Source: Furcasterigmium furcatum
Taxonomy: Eukaryota > Ascomycota > Sordariomycetes > Glomerellales > Plectosphaerellaceae
Reading direction: 5' to 3'
Length of the DNA stretch: 64,000 nucleotides
Assembly: GCA_001599815.1 (NCBI GenBank)
Contig: BCIA01000003.1
Coordinates: forward strand, 1,860,001-1,924,000
The position numbers and the translations under genes were made by a program. The notes beneath the pieces are model-generated. The model had not been told where the DNA came from, ran no database searches, and saw only the letters and a list, made by a program, of their open reading frames with translations. This document shows positions 1-10,664 of the stretch, piece after piece (position 1 is the first letter of the stretch; each line of letters starts with the position of its first letter).

Positions 1-625
1 TGTCGTTGGGAGAGGATGAAAAGACCGAGTTGAAGAAGGTGGAAGCGTTAGGCAGTGAAGGCAGAGCCCTTGAGAGCCGTTTGAGTGCTTCAGTGCCGGT
101 CGACCCAGAGCGCTTCTGCCTCGTGTGTGGTAGGGGAACAGTCTCCAAGACACGTTTCGGTTGCTGGGGCTTGTCGTAGAGGGGTGCATCGACACGGGAA
201 CGCCAGGGGGCGGGAAGCGGTTCGACAGTCAGATGAAGTGACGATTCCGATTTCACATTTGGTTGGATAGGTATTCCAGTTGGATGGTGTTGAGTATCGC
301 TCCTCGTCGCACTAGGAAGTTGTGGTGAAGCTGCCGGGGGTGCGACGGGTGACGCGGGGCCGTCGGAGCTGTCTTCGTCCTCGTTCAACACGGCCGATTC
401 GAACAATGGGTTGCTCGACACTTTTTCCATAGCGGCAGCTTTCTCAGCAGCCGGAGTCTTGGGCAAGGTGAGTCGTGTTGCAGCCGGACTGAGGGCGGGC
501 TGCATGACGATCTGGGCATCGTCGTTGTAGAGACCATCTTCACCGGACACATCGTCGACGATGAGAGACAGCTGGGACCCAGCAGTCCCGCCCGAGGGCA
601 TTCGCATGGGGAGAGGTTGTGCCAT
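1..625 (-). CDS. N-terminal part of an uncharacterised, low-complexity protein
   Basis: On the minus strand an ATG at 625 opens a frame that stays open for 208 codons and leaves the window at base 1, so only the N-terminus is visible. It starts MAQPLPMRMPSGG and is rich in Ser, Pro, Ala and acidic residues, with no predicted globular domain, signal peptide or membrane helix. Near the edge it becomes basic and partly hydrophobic (around KRLSRALPSLP, then FFNSVFSSSP), which may announce a folded region outside the window. The next gene starts divergently 2.1 kb away. Third-position bias towards C/G and the long open frame support coding. I do not recognise the family; earlier 5' exons cannot be excluded. 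Confidence 0.6.
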   Translation of the reverse strand, partial: MAQPLPMRMPSGGTAGSQLSLIVDDVSGEDGLYNDDAQIVMQPALSPAATRLTLPKTPAAEKAAAMEKVSSNPLFESAVLNEDEDSSDGPASPVAPPAASPQLPSATRSDTQHHPTGIPIQPNVKSESSLHLTVEPLPAPWRSRVDAPLYDKPQQPKRVLETVPLPHTRQKRSGSTGTEALKRLSRALPSLPNASTFFNSVFSSSPND

Positions 626-2707
626 GGTGATTATGGCGACCGAGAGAAGAAATTGTCCTGATCTAGAAGAACATGGGAGGTCTGGGGTGTTCGGACGAGT
701 TAAGGGTTGTTAGTTCCCGGGGTTTCCGAACGCGAGGATATGCGAGAACCACGACCGGGATTGTCGATCCAAAAGCGAAGCGGGACGATCCCTGGAGTTC
801 CCACAAGCCGGGCTGGGCGTAAAGAGTAGTAATTGTTGAACGTTCCGGGTTGTTTCCCGAGTAGTTGACGTCGTACACAGGGAAATACCAGCTGTCTATC
901 GTGTGTGGCGTTGTGAGGCTCGGCTGACATGGACGATCTTCTCGGCACCCCACGAGCTGTGGTTCTCGTAAGTCGTGGCTGGCGGTTTCCTGGATTCAAT
1001 TGGCACTCGAGAGGGAAACAACGCCTGATAAGGAGGCAGGGCCAAGGTCGAACAAGACGGGAGGGCCGAAAGGAAGAGAGCCGCGGGACTGGAAGGGGAA
1101 GGTAGGTCGAGGCTGAGTTGATGGTGCCAAGGTGAAGCTACTACTCCAGGATGCATGTGAGAGTGGGTGGATCGAAAAGGGGGGCAGTGAGCCTATGCGA
1201 CGATGGAGAATTGAGGCCGTCAGCGTCTAAATACGTGTCTGCCTGGGGAATCGCATGAGATGAACGGGGGGCTGAGGGCTGAGTGTCGTTCTCGGTTCCC
1301 CACGATCCGCAAACGAGCATGCATCGGGCTCTTCCAGGGTCCCGGGTTGGTGGTGAATATCGCTCGTCCATGGTCACCCGTCCGGACTAGGCAAGGCGAA
1401 ACGGGCGAGAGGCGAAGGCTCTGTCGGGTTGTCGTATGCGCGCCAGTGCTTGGCCATGGATGTTCCTGGGCCGGTATCCCGTTGCCTTTAGCTGGTTTGT
1501 CATCGAGAGTCCGGACTTGTGGCCGGATCATCGACCCCGGAGCCGAGCAGCGCGAGTTGCATCATCATCATCGCCATGAGGTGCGCGGAATAAACTTGGA
1601 CAAGGAAGACAGCAGCGAGGCCGGCCAAACCAGACCAGCTGCTGAACTGAGCTGGCAGCGGGATCGGTCTGATTGGCCAATTAAAAGATGGAGAGGGAAA
1701 TAGAAGCAAGACAATTCCCGGGTTTCTGTGCCTGCGCTTGGAGCGGGATGGATGAGGCGGAAAATATGTTGGAGGAGAAAGAAAAGAAGGTACCTAGGTA
1801 CACAGCTGAGCGGCGTGGATGAAGAAAGATATCTGATGGAAGCCCGCAAGATAGAGGAAGGAGGCCCCAGGTCGCATCCCTATTAGATCATTAGACCCAA
1901 CACTCGAAGCTGCAGCTGGTGGCGCGAATCGCTGCATGCTCGGGCACCTCAGATGCAGCCGACGAGTGCGAGGTGACTGACAGTCGGGCACCGCCGGGCA
2001 GCCACCCGTCGGGAAAGGCCTGCCCAGGCCCCTGTCGTCCATGTGCTGATGCCCGCATTGGCTCCCCACGGAGTCCTGCAATTGGCCAAACCCACCCAGT
2101 CAACCGGTGAAGCTCCCGGGCAGGCTGCTTGCCCAAGGGCCCCTGAAGGCCCCTGTAGAGACCCCTGTATCACCCCCGTGCGTGGCTGGCCGCACGGGAC
2201 CGGTGTGTACCAGAGACCCGGAAACCGGCCACAGCACGCCATGAGTGACATCGCAAAGTCCCTCCCCCATTCACAAGTCCCGTCCCTCGGCTTCTTCATC
2301 CCACCTTGCGACTAGAACCTCCACCAAAACAAGCCAAGCTCCACGCGCCAGTCCCTCTTCCGCCCTCCCACAGGGGCGGATGCCGTGAATGAATGGGTCC
2401 GGATGGGCGAGCTGGGCTGGGGTCATCGACCTCCGTTTCTTCTTCCACCTTTCATCTCCAGACCGCCTCGAGTCACCACCAAGACCAGGACTCGACGGGG
2501 ACCTTCTTCATCACCGTCCATCCACCTTCCTCCTCCCCACGGCTTACCGCCCTACACTCTCCTCTGGTCCACCGGTGTGAGCTCAGCTCCCCCCGAAAGC
2601 TAGGTACAAGTAGCTCGACAGCTTGAACCTTGCCCAGGCTCAACATTCTTCACCTCCAAAGCTCTCGCCCCCTCGCTCCCTCGACCTTGTCGCCAGACAC
2701 AGACACC
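626..2707. other. Divergent intergenic region, 2.1 kb
   Basis: This lies between the partial gene at the left edge and the acid phosphatase, which diverge from it. Only short overlapping frames on both strands are present and none has a recognisable motif. The last 400 bases before the phosphatase ATG are pyrimidine-rich, as is usual for fungal promoters and 5' UTRs. Confidence 0.6.
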
Positions 2708-4291
2708 ATGGCCAGCGCCCCCATCAGCGAGCCATACTCGGAGGCCGAGCTGCGCCGTCTCTACCCGCCTCAGCTCGACCTCCAGCTTGTCCAGGTCCTC
2801 ATGCGCCACGGAGAGCGCACCCCCGTCACTGCCCGCTTCCAGAACGCCGGCCTTCACGGCTTCTGGCCATACTGCGGCTCGGTCCGCCAGCTCCGGGCCG
2901 CCATCCTCGACCCCGAAGCTCAGAAATATACATCTCTCGAGTGGCGGCGCCGTCTCGAGACTTTCGGCCCCAATGACGCCCCTGTCGTGGCCACGGGACC
3001 CCGCAACGAGCTCGACGATGTCTGCGACATGGGCGCCTTGACGGACACCGGCCGCCAGACCACCTTCGACCTCGGCCGCCGCCTCAGACGCCTCTACGTC
3101 GACCAGCTCGCCTTCCTCCCCGCCGACCTCTCCTCCTCCGACGCCCTCTACCTCCGCTCGACCCCCGTCCCCCGCGCTCTCGAGTCCTTGCAGCAAGCCT
3201 TCCACGGCCTCTACCCTCCGGCCCAGCGTGCCCTCGGCTTATCCCCGCCGACCATCCTCATCCGGAGCCCTCAAGACGAGACTCTCTTCCCTAACGACTC
3301 CAACTGCCGTCGCTTCGCCGCCCTCTCCCGTGCCTTCGCCCAGCGCGCCGCCGACCGCTGGAACGACAGCCCCGAGATGGAGTACCTCAACAAGAAGCTC
3401 GGCAAGTGGATGCCCCCAGAGTCCCCCCGCGTCGCCGTCGACTCCCACCCCCGCCTCTCCGGCATCATGGACAGCGTCAACGCCACCCGCGCCCACGGCC
3501 CCGAGACCCGCCTCCCTAGCGACTTCTACGACCCCCGCGCCATCTCTGTTCTCGAGCGTATTGCTGTCGAGGAGTGGTACGCCGGCTACCGCGAGTCCAA
3601 CGAGTACCGCACCCTCGGAATCGGTGGCCTCCTCGGTGACGTCGTCTCCCGCATGGTCGGCTCCGCCGAGCGCCCTCCGGCCGCCGGCGACAACGAACTC
3701 CCCCCGATCCCGGGGAACAACCATCCCGTCCGCTTCGGCCTCTCAGGCTGCCACGACACCACCCTTGCCGCCGTCCTCACCAGCCTCGGCGCCTTCGGCA
3801 CGGACAAGTGGCCCCCCTTCACCTCCCACATCGCCATCGAGATGTTCCGCGCCAACAACCTCCCTCCGGCGCCCGCCGAGACTGCCCCCGCCCCGAAAAG
3901 CTGGTTCTCCTCCCTCTTCTCCTCCACGCAGGCCCCCCCGCCCGGCATCGGCCGCAAGCCTACCGACGCTCTCTCCCCGGCCGAGAAGGAAAAGCTCGAC
4001 GGCTACTACGTCCGCCTCCGCTACAACGACACCCCGGTCACCATCCCCGGCTGCAAGGCCCCAGGGAACCACCTCGATGGTGATGAGTCCTTCTGCACGT
4101 TGGTGCGTACCTCCTTTCCCTTGCCTTCAAGAGCTTCCGGATCCTCGAGAAATACATACCTACTCACATCCTACCAGGCAGCTTTCAAGTCCATCGTCGA
4201 CAAGTTCACCCCCGTCGACTGGAAATCCCAATGCCGCGCACCCGCTGCCGCACCCGCCTTCCCCACGAAACCCGAGCCGGCGGGATACTAG
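2708..4291 (+). CDS. Histidine acid phosphatase family protein (ACP6-like)
   Basis: Two exons, 2708-4102 and 4178-4291, give 502 residues. It is a branch-2 histidine phosphatase: the active-site motif RHGERTP is at residues 33-39 with nucleophile His34, and the proton-donor HD motif (CHDTTLA) is at His349-Asp350. Length and motif spacing fit the intracellular lysophosphatidic acid phosphatase/ACP6-like group rather than secreted phytases, and there is no signal peptide at the chosen ATG. An in-frame ATG at 2630 would add 26 residues; 2708 is preferred because it has an A at -3 (CACCATGG) and begins the conserved-looking part. The 75-nt intron has a GTGCGT donor, a CTCAC branch site and a CAG acceptor. 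It is in frame and stop-free, so the unspliced message also reads through, adding 25 residues. Family assignment is firm; the substrate is not shown. Confidence 0.88.
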   Translation: MASAPISEPYSEAELRRLYPPQLDLQLVQVLMRHGERTPVTARFQNAGLHGFWPYCGSVRQLRAAILDPEAQKYTSLEWRRRLETFGPNDAPVVATGPRNELDDVCDMGALTDTGRQTTFDLGRRLRRLYVDQLAFLPADLSSSDALYLRSTPVPRALESLQQAFHGLYPPAQRALGLSPPTILIRSPQDETLFPNDSNCRRFAALSRAFAQRAADRWNDSPEMEYLNKKLGKWMPPESPRVAVDSHPRLSGIMDSVNATRAHGPETRLPSDFYDPRAISVLERIAVEEWYAGYRESNEYRTLGIGGLLGDVVSRMVGSAERPPAAGDNELPPIPGNNHPVRFGLSGCHDTTLAAVLTSLGAFGTDKWPPFTSHIAIEMFRANNLPPAPAETAPAPKSWFSSLFSSTQAPPPGIGRKPTDALSPAEKEKLDGYYVRLRYNDTPVTIPGCKAPGNHLDGDESFCTLVRTSFPLPSRASGSSRNTYLLTSYQAAFKSIVDKFTPVDWKSQCRAPAAAPAFPTKPEPAGY

Positions 4292-5263
4292 CCCCTTTCC
4301 GTACATCACCACCTAGGAGTGATCCTAGATTATGACCACCACCGCACAGAATCTCACCAGACCAAGCTCTCACCCATCTACTTCCCACTTGCTCACCACT
4401 TTACCATCATCTGGAACCTCTCCCAGAGAGACAAGTAGTCCGGCAAGCCCACCGTACACAAACATACATTCATAGACATGGCTGCTGGACACAGCAGAAC
4501 AGAACAGCGAGGCATGTCACGGTATTAGAATTGGGCGGACGCAGGGCGCCTGCGCATCAGCATGGGTGGGCAGAGCGCCTTTGCCGAGATTACTAGACCT
4601 CGAGCCGTCTTCAGTGGATGATATACCATAGATACCCGCGTGAAGAAGCGCAGAGCCACAGTGCCAGCGGCACTTCACTCGGTACAAGATCACTCACACT
4701 TCACCCAACCAATCCCGGGACACACGAGACGTCAGCGAACCGAGCAAAGCTCTTCTGCCTCTGATTGTTCGAGAGAACTACCTATCCAGACGCCAGTCTG
4801 TCGGCACGACAATCCCCATGGTTCTCATGCCGTGCCTGTTGCACCCTCCTATTTCCCATTGAGAGGAGCTATCCCGCCGTGTGATCTCATCGCATCCCCC
4901 CTTGACCGTCATGTCTCCGTCGCGAACCCCGAAGGCCTGCCACCTAAAGACCGACTGCCGTCAGACGTATGAAAAGGCAGCGGCGCCAACGTGGCCGCCT
5001 CGAATGTATATCCGCCACCCCTCTTGGGGTTGGCCAACAGGCCCAAGATCATACAACGAAAACCGCAAGAATATTAGAGTAAGGTTGTACCGTAAAGCAA
5101 TGCATGAAATAAGGAAAGTGCCCGTAGAAGGAGAAGAATCGAATAGGCAAGGTGAGTAAGGATTGAATTGCAGCGATTACAAGGGCTTAAGCAGTCTTCC
5201 CCATCTTGATCCCAACGTGACTAGAAGCGTGATGAAAAAGGCGAGGGGTTCGTTGCGGCATGG
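4292..5263. other. Convergent 3' intergenic region
   Basis: Tail-to-tail spacer of about 970 bases between the acid phosphatase and the RRM protein. It should hold both 3' UTRs. No frame in it has a recognisable motif. Confidence 0.6.
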
Positions 5264-7681
5264 TTAGTTGGCAACCTCCTCCTCGACCCAGCCGTTCAGG
5301 CCGCCCTGGATGGCAAGGCCGTAACCGGCACCCATTCCGCCGAAGCTGGCCTGGTACTGGTGACCACGGCGCTCTCCCTCACTGCCAGGGATGCTGTTGG
5401 GGGTGGGCATGCCGTTCTCGAAGCCGGGAGCCAGGGCCGGTAGGCTCACAGCCCGGTTATGCTGGGCGCGCGGGGCCAACAGGCCGCCAACAGTAGTTGC
5501 GCCAGAAACCTGAGAAGTGGCCGGGTAGCCGTTCGAGATGCTGGCCGACTGCTGGTGACCGGAAACGCCGACCTGAGGGGGAACCTCAAGACCCATGTCG
5601 TTGGGAGACGACTGGGCGGTGCCAAAGAGCGCGGCTTGCTGGGCGGCGTACTGCTGATGCTGGTGCTGATGTTGATGCTGCGCCTGCTGGGAAACCTGGT
5701 TCAGGTACATGGTCAGGGGGTTGCCCGACTGGCTGAAGAGGGTCATCGGAGGCGGAGATGAGTTGCCGCTGCCAGGAGAGTTGCCGCCCTGTTGCTGCTG
5801 CTGCTGCTGGACCTGAGGAGGGGGCGAGGGAACGCCCTCGCTGCGGGGAGACTGGGCCTGCTGTTGCTGAAGCTGGCGCGGAGGGTTACCGCAGCGGTCC
5901 TTGCCGAAGTTGACCTTGAACTTCCTGTACTCCTCCTTGCTGCGCACCGCCTCAATGGCCTTGATAGCATTGGCAATGTTGGTGAAGTTGACGAACGCAC
6001 AGCTCTTCTCACGCAGGGCGTTGACGAGTTCGATCTCGCCAAACTCGGAGAAGTCTTGCCTCAGACGCTCCTCGGTCCAAGTCTCATCCAGGTTTCCGAT
6101 GTACACGTTGCGCGAGGCGCCGCCACTAACGGCCAGGGCAATGGCGGGAGGAAGGCCACCAGAGTGCTTGCCCCAGCCGATCTTGAGCCTGCGGTTGTGA
6201 ATCATCAGGCCCTGAAGGTTGCTGAGCGCGTAGAACGAGGCGGCAGCAGTGGGGTCAATGAAAGTGACGAAGCAGATGTGCTTGTCGGGGATGTATCGGA
6301 TGTGGTGGAGAAGACCTCCACGAACGACGTTGCAAATCTCCTCGATGGTGGTCTCGGGGTGGATGTTGCCCAGGTAGATGGTGCGGTTGCCGAGGTTGGC
6401 AATGCCACCAGCAGTAGTGGCGACGGCGGCGGCCGCAACAGACTGTTGGGCAAGAGCGTTCGAGATCAGGTCACGGTCAGCGCCGGTGAGCATGTGGGCA
6501 TAGCCAGGGGCAATGCCTAGGTACTGAGCGGCGTTCTGCTGCTGTGTCTTGGAGACATAGGCGCATCGGTCCTTGCCGTAGTAGACACGGCGAGGAGCCT
6601 GCCACTTGGGCTCCTGGGGCAGCTGTGAGACAGCTTTGATTGCGTTCGAGATGGACAGGAAGTGGATGAAGGCGATGTTCTTCTCACGAACCAGCTTGAT
6701 GGTGTCAATGGCGCCGAACTTGGTAAGATCCTCGCGCAGCTCCTCCTCGGTGATCTCCTCGGGCAAGTTGCCGAGGTAGACGTTGCGAGAGGCGCCCGAC
6801 TGCTGGACGGCCAGGGCCACGGAGGTGGGGACCTGAGACGGCTTGCCCCAGCCGACCTTGATATCCTGGCCCTTGATGCAGAGCTTTTTCAAGATGGCAT
6901 CCGAGTGGAAGTGAGTGGCGGAGCTGGCGTCCAGGAAGGAAATGAAAGCGCAGTTCTTGTCGGGCAGAAGGCGGACGGACTCGATTTGACCGCTCCTGAC
7001 ATGTCCGAGGATCTCTTCGGCCGTGGTGTCAGGGGGGATGTTTCCGAGATAGACCGTGCGGCTGGTACCGGTGACGATTCCAGGAGTCAGAGAGACGGGC
7101 GAGGTGGGCTGCTGCATCTGCATCTGCATGTTGCTGTATCCCTGGGTGGGAGACTGAGGCTGCTGGAAGTACTGGGGTGCGCCGTAGGTCGAGGGAGAGA
7201 CGATGGCCTGGTACTGCTGAGGAGACAGGTTCTGGGGGACAGGGCTGGTCATGCCGTTCTGGTGCTGAGGCTGGTGATGATGCTGCTGGTGGTTGACCTG
7301 CTGCTGCTGCTGCTGCTGGAAGCCGGCGGGCATCTGGAAGTTGGGACTGCCAAACGCGGCAGGAGTACCGGGCTGGAAGGGGCTGCCGAGAAGGAGCTGC
7401 GAGGGAAGCAGGGGGGTGAACTGCATATCAAAGGCAGTTCCGGGGGTGGCCATGTCGGCGCCGGTAGCGGGAGCCATGGGGGGCTGCTGCTGAGGAGGCA
7501 TAGACTGGGTGTTGATGGTGGGAATGTTGCCGCGGCGAGGGTGCCTGTCAGCGAAGCCCGAGATGTTGGACGTGAAGGCGCCGTGAGAGAAGCCCGTGTC
7601 GCTGTTGGAAGGCTTGGAGACGTGGCCAGGGAAACGTCCACCGTGGCCGTGCTGGCCGCCGGGGGGTGAGATTTCCTGCAT
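5264..7681 (-). CDS. MRN1: Four-RRM RNA-binding protein, Mrn1/Nrd1 type
   Basis: A single exon encodes 805 residues with four RNA recognition motifs. RRM1 lies at about 208-285 (RNP2 VYLGNI, RNP1-like CAFISF), RRM2 at about 300-380 (VYLGNL, IAFIHF), RRM3 at about 436-512 (IYLGNI, ICFVTF) and RRM4 at about 525-603 (VYIGNL, CAFVNF). RRM1 and RRM3 both end in KVGWGK/KIGWGK, and RRM2 and RRM4 are both followed by GKDRC, so the protein looks like a duplicated RRM pair. The N-terminal 200 and C-terminal 200 residues are disordered and contain polyglutamine runs coded by CAG repeats. The architecture matches S. cerevisiae Mrn1 and S. pombe Nrd1, which bind mRNAs in stress and differentiation control. 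The ATG at 7681 is the first in frame; a 5' UTR intron is possible. The orthology label is inferred from architecture. Confidence 0.85.
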   Translation of the reverse strand: MQEISPPGGQHGHGGRFPGHVSKPSNSDTGFSHGAFTSNISGFADRHPRRGNIPTINTQSMPPQQQPPMAPATGADMATPGTAFDMQFTPLLPSQLLLGSPFQPGTPAAFGSPNFQMPAGFQQQQQQQVNHQQHHHQPQHQNGMTSPVPQNLSPQQYQAIVSPSTYGAPQYFQQPQSPTQGYSNMQMQMQQPTSPVSLTPGIVTGTSRTVYLGNIPPDTTAEEILGHVRSGQIESVRLLPDKNCAFISFLDASSATHFHSDAILKKLCIKGQDIKVGWGKPSQVPTSVALAVQQSGASRNVYLGNLPEEITEEELREDLTKFGAIDTIKLVREKNIAFIHFLSISNAIKAVSQLPQEPKWQAPRRVYYGKDRCAYVSKTQQQNAAQYLGIAPGYAHMLTGADRDLISNALAQQSVAAAAVATTAGGIANLGNRTIYLGNIHPETTIEEICNVVRGGLLHHIRYIPDKHICFVTFIDPTAAASFYALSNLQGLMIHNRRLKIGWGKHSGGLPPAIALAVSGGASRNVYIGNLDETWTEERLRQDFSEFGEIELVNALREKSCAFVNFTNIANAIKAIEAVRSKEEYRKFKVNFGKDRCGNPPRQLQQQQAQSPRSEGVPSPPPQVQQQQQQQGGNSPGSGNSSPPPMTLFSQSGNPLTMYLNQVSQQAQHQHQHQHQQYAAQQAALFGTAQSSPNDMGLEVPPQVGVSGHQQSASISNGYPATSQVSGATTVGGLLAPRAQHNRAVSLPALAPGFENGMPTPNSIPGSEGERRGHQYQASFGGMGAGYGLAIQGGLNGWVEEEVAN

Positions 7682-10664
7682 GCCGAGCAGATGCGGAGGG
7701 ACGAGGCTGTCCCTATTGACGTGAGATAGAACCGCCGTTTTGAATGATTACGCGTGCCCTGGAGGAGGCACGAGGAAGTCAAGGTGGACGAGGTTCGAGC
7801 TCGAGGGTGGCGGTCGAGAAGTGGAAGGCGGCAATCAATGGCCCGATATATCCAAAAAGGGTTCGAAGGATGACGCTGAACGGCGGGCGGTCGCTATTGC
7901 GGAGCGAGAACAAGTCGATCAGGGAAGGCAGGCGAGCGAGTGTCGAGAAGATGATCCGGATCGCAACAGCTCAAGGCTAGGCGGATGGCCGGGAACGAGC
8001 ACAATGGGATGGGAGTGGCCTCGGAGGGCGAGTCCCTTGCAGCTGGGCTGGTCAAAGAAATAATGTCGAATAGACTGGTGTATAACGAGCGGAAGGGCAA
8101 GCTAAGCCGGGTGGTTGGTGAAAGGTGAGGACTTCGGTGAGTCGGTTAGGATCGCATTGGGAGCGGATTGTCGGCGTGATGCGATGTGCCTGGCGGAGGG
8201 CAAGAAGAATTAAAATAAAAAGAGTAAGGAGAGCGTATAGGACAGAGGGCGCTCGTGAGAAGAATCCGAAGCAAGGTGAAGAAGGGTAGAGAGCGAACCT
8301 GAAGAGGCGGTTGGGGGGTGTGGGAGAGGGAGAGAGAGAGAGAAAGGATGAGGAGAACGACAAGGAGTGTACAAGTAGAGGAGGAAGAAAAGGGTAAGGT
8401 CTGGGAACGAGAGGAGATGAGAGAGATTGGCAAACGAGAGCAGCCGAAGCGAGCGTGGGTGTGAGAGGGAGGAGAGAAAGCTCGGAGGATGGAGAAAGCG
8501 ACGAGTTCCTGCCAGCAGACGCCAAAAGGGGACAGACGTGAATTGGGCCTGGCAGGAACCACACAGCCCTGCCGTGCGTTTCCAGGGGAAGCTCGCTGGA
8601 CAATGCGCTGCGGAAGGGGCTCTAGAGGGGCTAGGCCCCGAAAAATGTCACAGGTCTCCTTCCCCAAACGAGGATTATCTTCCCAGGGGGCAGCCTGGTC
8701 CAAAAAGGAGGCACGACCCAAGTGACCCCAACTCTGGGCCCTCAAGCGACGCTTCATTGGGTGTGGAGTGCGGTCCAGGGGTATATGTGGGTCGGGAAAT
8801 TGCCCAAAAAGGATCGAGGTCCAGAATTGGCTGCCGTGCTTAAAATGAACCAGAAGTCAGGGATCAGAGATCCTCCAACAACGTTAACACCAGCTTCAGG
8901 GGTCATGTTTCCTTCTCTGGTACCTTGCCCGCGCCTGTCGACCCGCGAGATACCTCAACCGGTGCTGTCTTCAGCGCGTGTCGCGTTAGGACTCTGCATT
9001 CTCCTGGACAGGCGTCTCCAGAATGTCGGAGTGTCAGACCGGCCCCCAAGACAAGACAAGCCCACTGAGGAGCCCTGGTTGGAATTTCGCTGTTGGAGAT
9101 GTCGTTCGCTTGGACCTTTCTCTCCAAACTTTCACCGAGTCTCGCCATGTTGGACCTCCAGGAATGAGGCTTCCGAAGCTTGTCTCTCTCTCGGCCCGGG
9201 AAGCACAATCCGGTCCGTCCATCATTGCTCACAAGAGGTTCGCTCCCCGGCCTTCCATCGGACGGAATGACAAGATGATCGTGTCATCGAGCCCTGTCCG
9301 CTGACCACCTCACTCACGCCTTGCTCACAGGCGTCAGTTGGTCAGATACCTCCCAGGGGGGCCCCCTGTATATTTTCCGGCGCCTTCACGACCCCCTTTT
9401 TCCAGGTCCCCTGCGTCTGCAAGTGGCGCCAAGCTGCGGCGACTGGGAGGCTGTCGACCCATGTCGCCATGCTTCTGCACGTATGATTATCGTCTTCTGG
9501 TCTGGGTCGTCAGTCTGGCTCTGAGCACGCATGCGCCAGAACCAAATGTCCGTATCTACAGTTCAATATCACCGGCAGTATGAGCGCATCTCGACACCCT
9601 ATTCGCGGTATCCAATCGCCAATGCCGAGCCTTGACAGCACCAGCATCGCCCGTCGTCTCACAATCCGGCATCGCGATGCCCGCACAGACTTCCCTCTGT
9701 CGCGTGCCACTGCCAGCAAGTCATTGCCTGAACTAGCATCGCGGCTCCTCTGCCCCCAGAGGGCCGAGAGGCCCCTGCCCACGTGAACCTGCGATAGGGA
9801 CCTTGCCACAGCGACGATCAAACCGGGGGCCAGGCCACATTGGGTCATGCGTCCTGGTGCTGCTGAAACTCTCCGCCTCCAGGGTCGTCGACCTGCGAGC
9901 TGCGAGCCACGCACGGTCAAGTCGAGCAGCGAGGCCGAGCGCGGCGCACCGCATCGAGTGCCTCACGTCTCAGATTCTTCCATTTCAGGGTTCGTGGAAG
10001 CGGGCCTCCGCCGACGAGATGACAGACTGCCGCAGATATACGATCGAGAGTCGAACCCCAGCCGGGCCAGCCTGCCACAACGGCGACACGGCCGGCCGAT
10101 CGGCCTCCTCTACATGCCTGCCATCTCGTGGCGACGTATCACCCGGGCCTGACGCATCGCCTGCGCCTGGAGATCCCTCTGGCCGACTCACACCGGAGGA
10201 GGCGAATTCATGCTCAAATATGCGCCATTGCCTGGCCCCATCGTCGAGATGATAACCTCCTATGAGACTCCACGATGCAGCCGGGCTTGCGGTGCTCCGC
10301 CTCGTCCGAACACAGGGGCTTGAGGCTGCCACCGTTTCACCCTTCGCCTCCCAGCCCTCCGAGCCTCGGCGCCGCCGTTGACAGCCTGGTGGCTCCAGTG
10401 CTATTCTCATCCGTCTGGTTTGTGCTCGTGCTGAATTTGGCGTCATGAACCACGCCTGTGGCCGCCTCCCCGCGGAGTTCGGTTTCACCATATCACGGAT
10501 GTTTATTCACGACATCACACAATAAACACGCCATCGCTAGATCATCAATGCTCTCCATAGTGTATTTTATTCCAGCCTCTTGCCCGGAGATTCTACCGCA
10601 CGCCAGTCCCGTCTTGTTCTCGTTGCAAATACCCACGTCGCGCCATCTACACACGTCCCGCTGC
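7682..10664. other. Long intergenic region, 3.0 kb
   Basis: Both flanking genes are on the minus strand, so this holds the promoter and probable long 5' UTR of the RRM protein and the 3' UTR of the asparaginyl-tRNA synthetase. Bases about 8220-8480 are strongly purine-rich on the plus strand, that is CT-rich on the strand of the RRM gene, which is typical of fungal core promoters. The frames present (up to about 200 codons) are low-complexity and overlap on both strands; none is convincing. Confidence 0.6.
8321..8346. repeat. GA-rich microsatellite
   Basis: A run of GGGAGAG followed by consecutive GA dinucleotides, inside the purine-rich block upstream of the RRM gene. On that gene's strand it reads as a CT tract, so it may be a promoter element. 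Confidence 0.7.

Noticed and set aside
3228..4316. Plus-strand open frame of 362 codons
   Set aside because: Out-of-frame shadow of the acid phosphatase, dominated by Ser, Pro, Thr and Ala.
8052..8757. Overlapping minus-strand frames of 183 and 203 codons
   Set aside because: They come from the CT-rich tract upstream of the RRM gene and read as Ser/Leu/Pro low-complexity.
10021..10100. tRNA-like T-arm on the minus strand (GGGTTCGACTC)
   Set aside because: The sequence on each side does not pair as a T-stem, and no acceptor or anticodon arm can be folded around it.
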